Assembly: GCA_014607495.2 (NCBI GenBank) | Contig: CP053148.1 | Span: 5,828,001 to 5,892,000, forward strand | DNA: 64,000 nt | Source of the DNA: Carposina sasakii | Lineage: Eukaryota > Arthropoda > Insecta > Lepidoptera > Carposinidae | Reading direction: 5' to 3' | Part shown: in pieces, positions 63,982-64,000 of the stretch | How the letters are laid out: each line of letters begins with the position of its first letter | How positions within the stretch are numbered: the stretch's first letter is position 1 | The notes under the pieces: model-generated | The model's database searches: none | What the model was told of the DNA's origin: nothing | Seen by the model: only the letters and a program-made list of their open reading frames with translations | Translations under genes and position numbers: made by a program

Positions 63982-64000
63982 CAGGATGTAACAAAAAGGG
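63982..64000. mobile_element. left end of copy 4 of the palindromic MITE, cut by the window
   Basis: CAGGATGTAACAAAAAGGG matches the first 19 bases of copies 1-3 with one change. The rest of the element would lie past the window end. Confidence 0.75.

Noticed and set aside
1..64000. A second Iroquois gene (mirror) or another homeobox in the window
   Set aside because: No second TALE homeodomain, NPYP loop or WFANARRR motif appears in any open frame.

Overview
The window is nuclear DNA from an insect, very probably a moth or butterfly (Lepidoptera). The evidence is a large multi-intron developmental gene with classical GT-AG introns, AT-rich non-coding DNA, and repeats of kinds typical of lepidopteran genomes: tRNA-headed SINEs, RTE-like retroposon 3' ends and many palindromic MITEs. 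No bacterial, viral, CRISPR or operon-like structure is present.

The one protein-coding gene I can support is an Iroquois-class TALE homeobox gene on the + strand, of araucan/caupolican type and closest to caupolican as I recall it. Five exons lie in the window: 7802-8170, 27057-27169, 31499-31815, 39822-40413, and a last exon from 42242 that contributes one base of the final Arg codon plus the stop. The phases agree across all four introns and give 464 codons. The exon with the start codon was not found and probably lies before position 1. Introns are about 18.9, 4.3, 8.0 and 1.8 kb.

Layout: 1-7801, upstream intron or 5' region with a SINE and small foldback repeats; 7802-42245, the gene body, whose introns hold GC-richer blocks with homeodomain-type sites (likely enhancers) among MITEs; 42246 to about 43.5-44.2 kb, the AT-rich 3' UTR; about 44.3-64 kb, a gene-free stretch with a tRNA-like SINE, several MITE families, retroposon remnants and a few GC-richer blocks that may be distal regulatory DNA. 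The neighbouring insect Iroquois gene, mirror, was not seen.

Mobile DNA is the main other content. One palindromic family of about 260 bp occurs three times complete (23961, 47388, 57789), and a fourth copy is cut by the window end (63982). There is also a 720-bp element with arms of about 148 bp (37483-38202), a ~955-bp element with short inverted ends (15242-16197), and several single hairpins. The most unusual gene-level observation is the last intron: spliced and unspliced transcripts both end the protein with Lys-Arg-stop. No wholly new system is evident.
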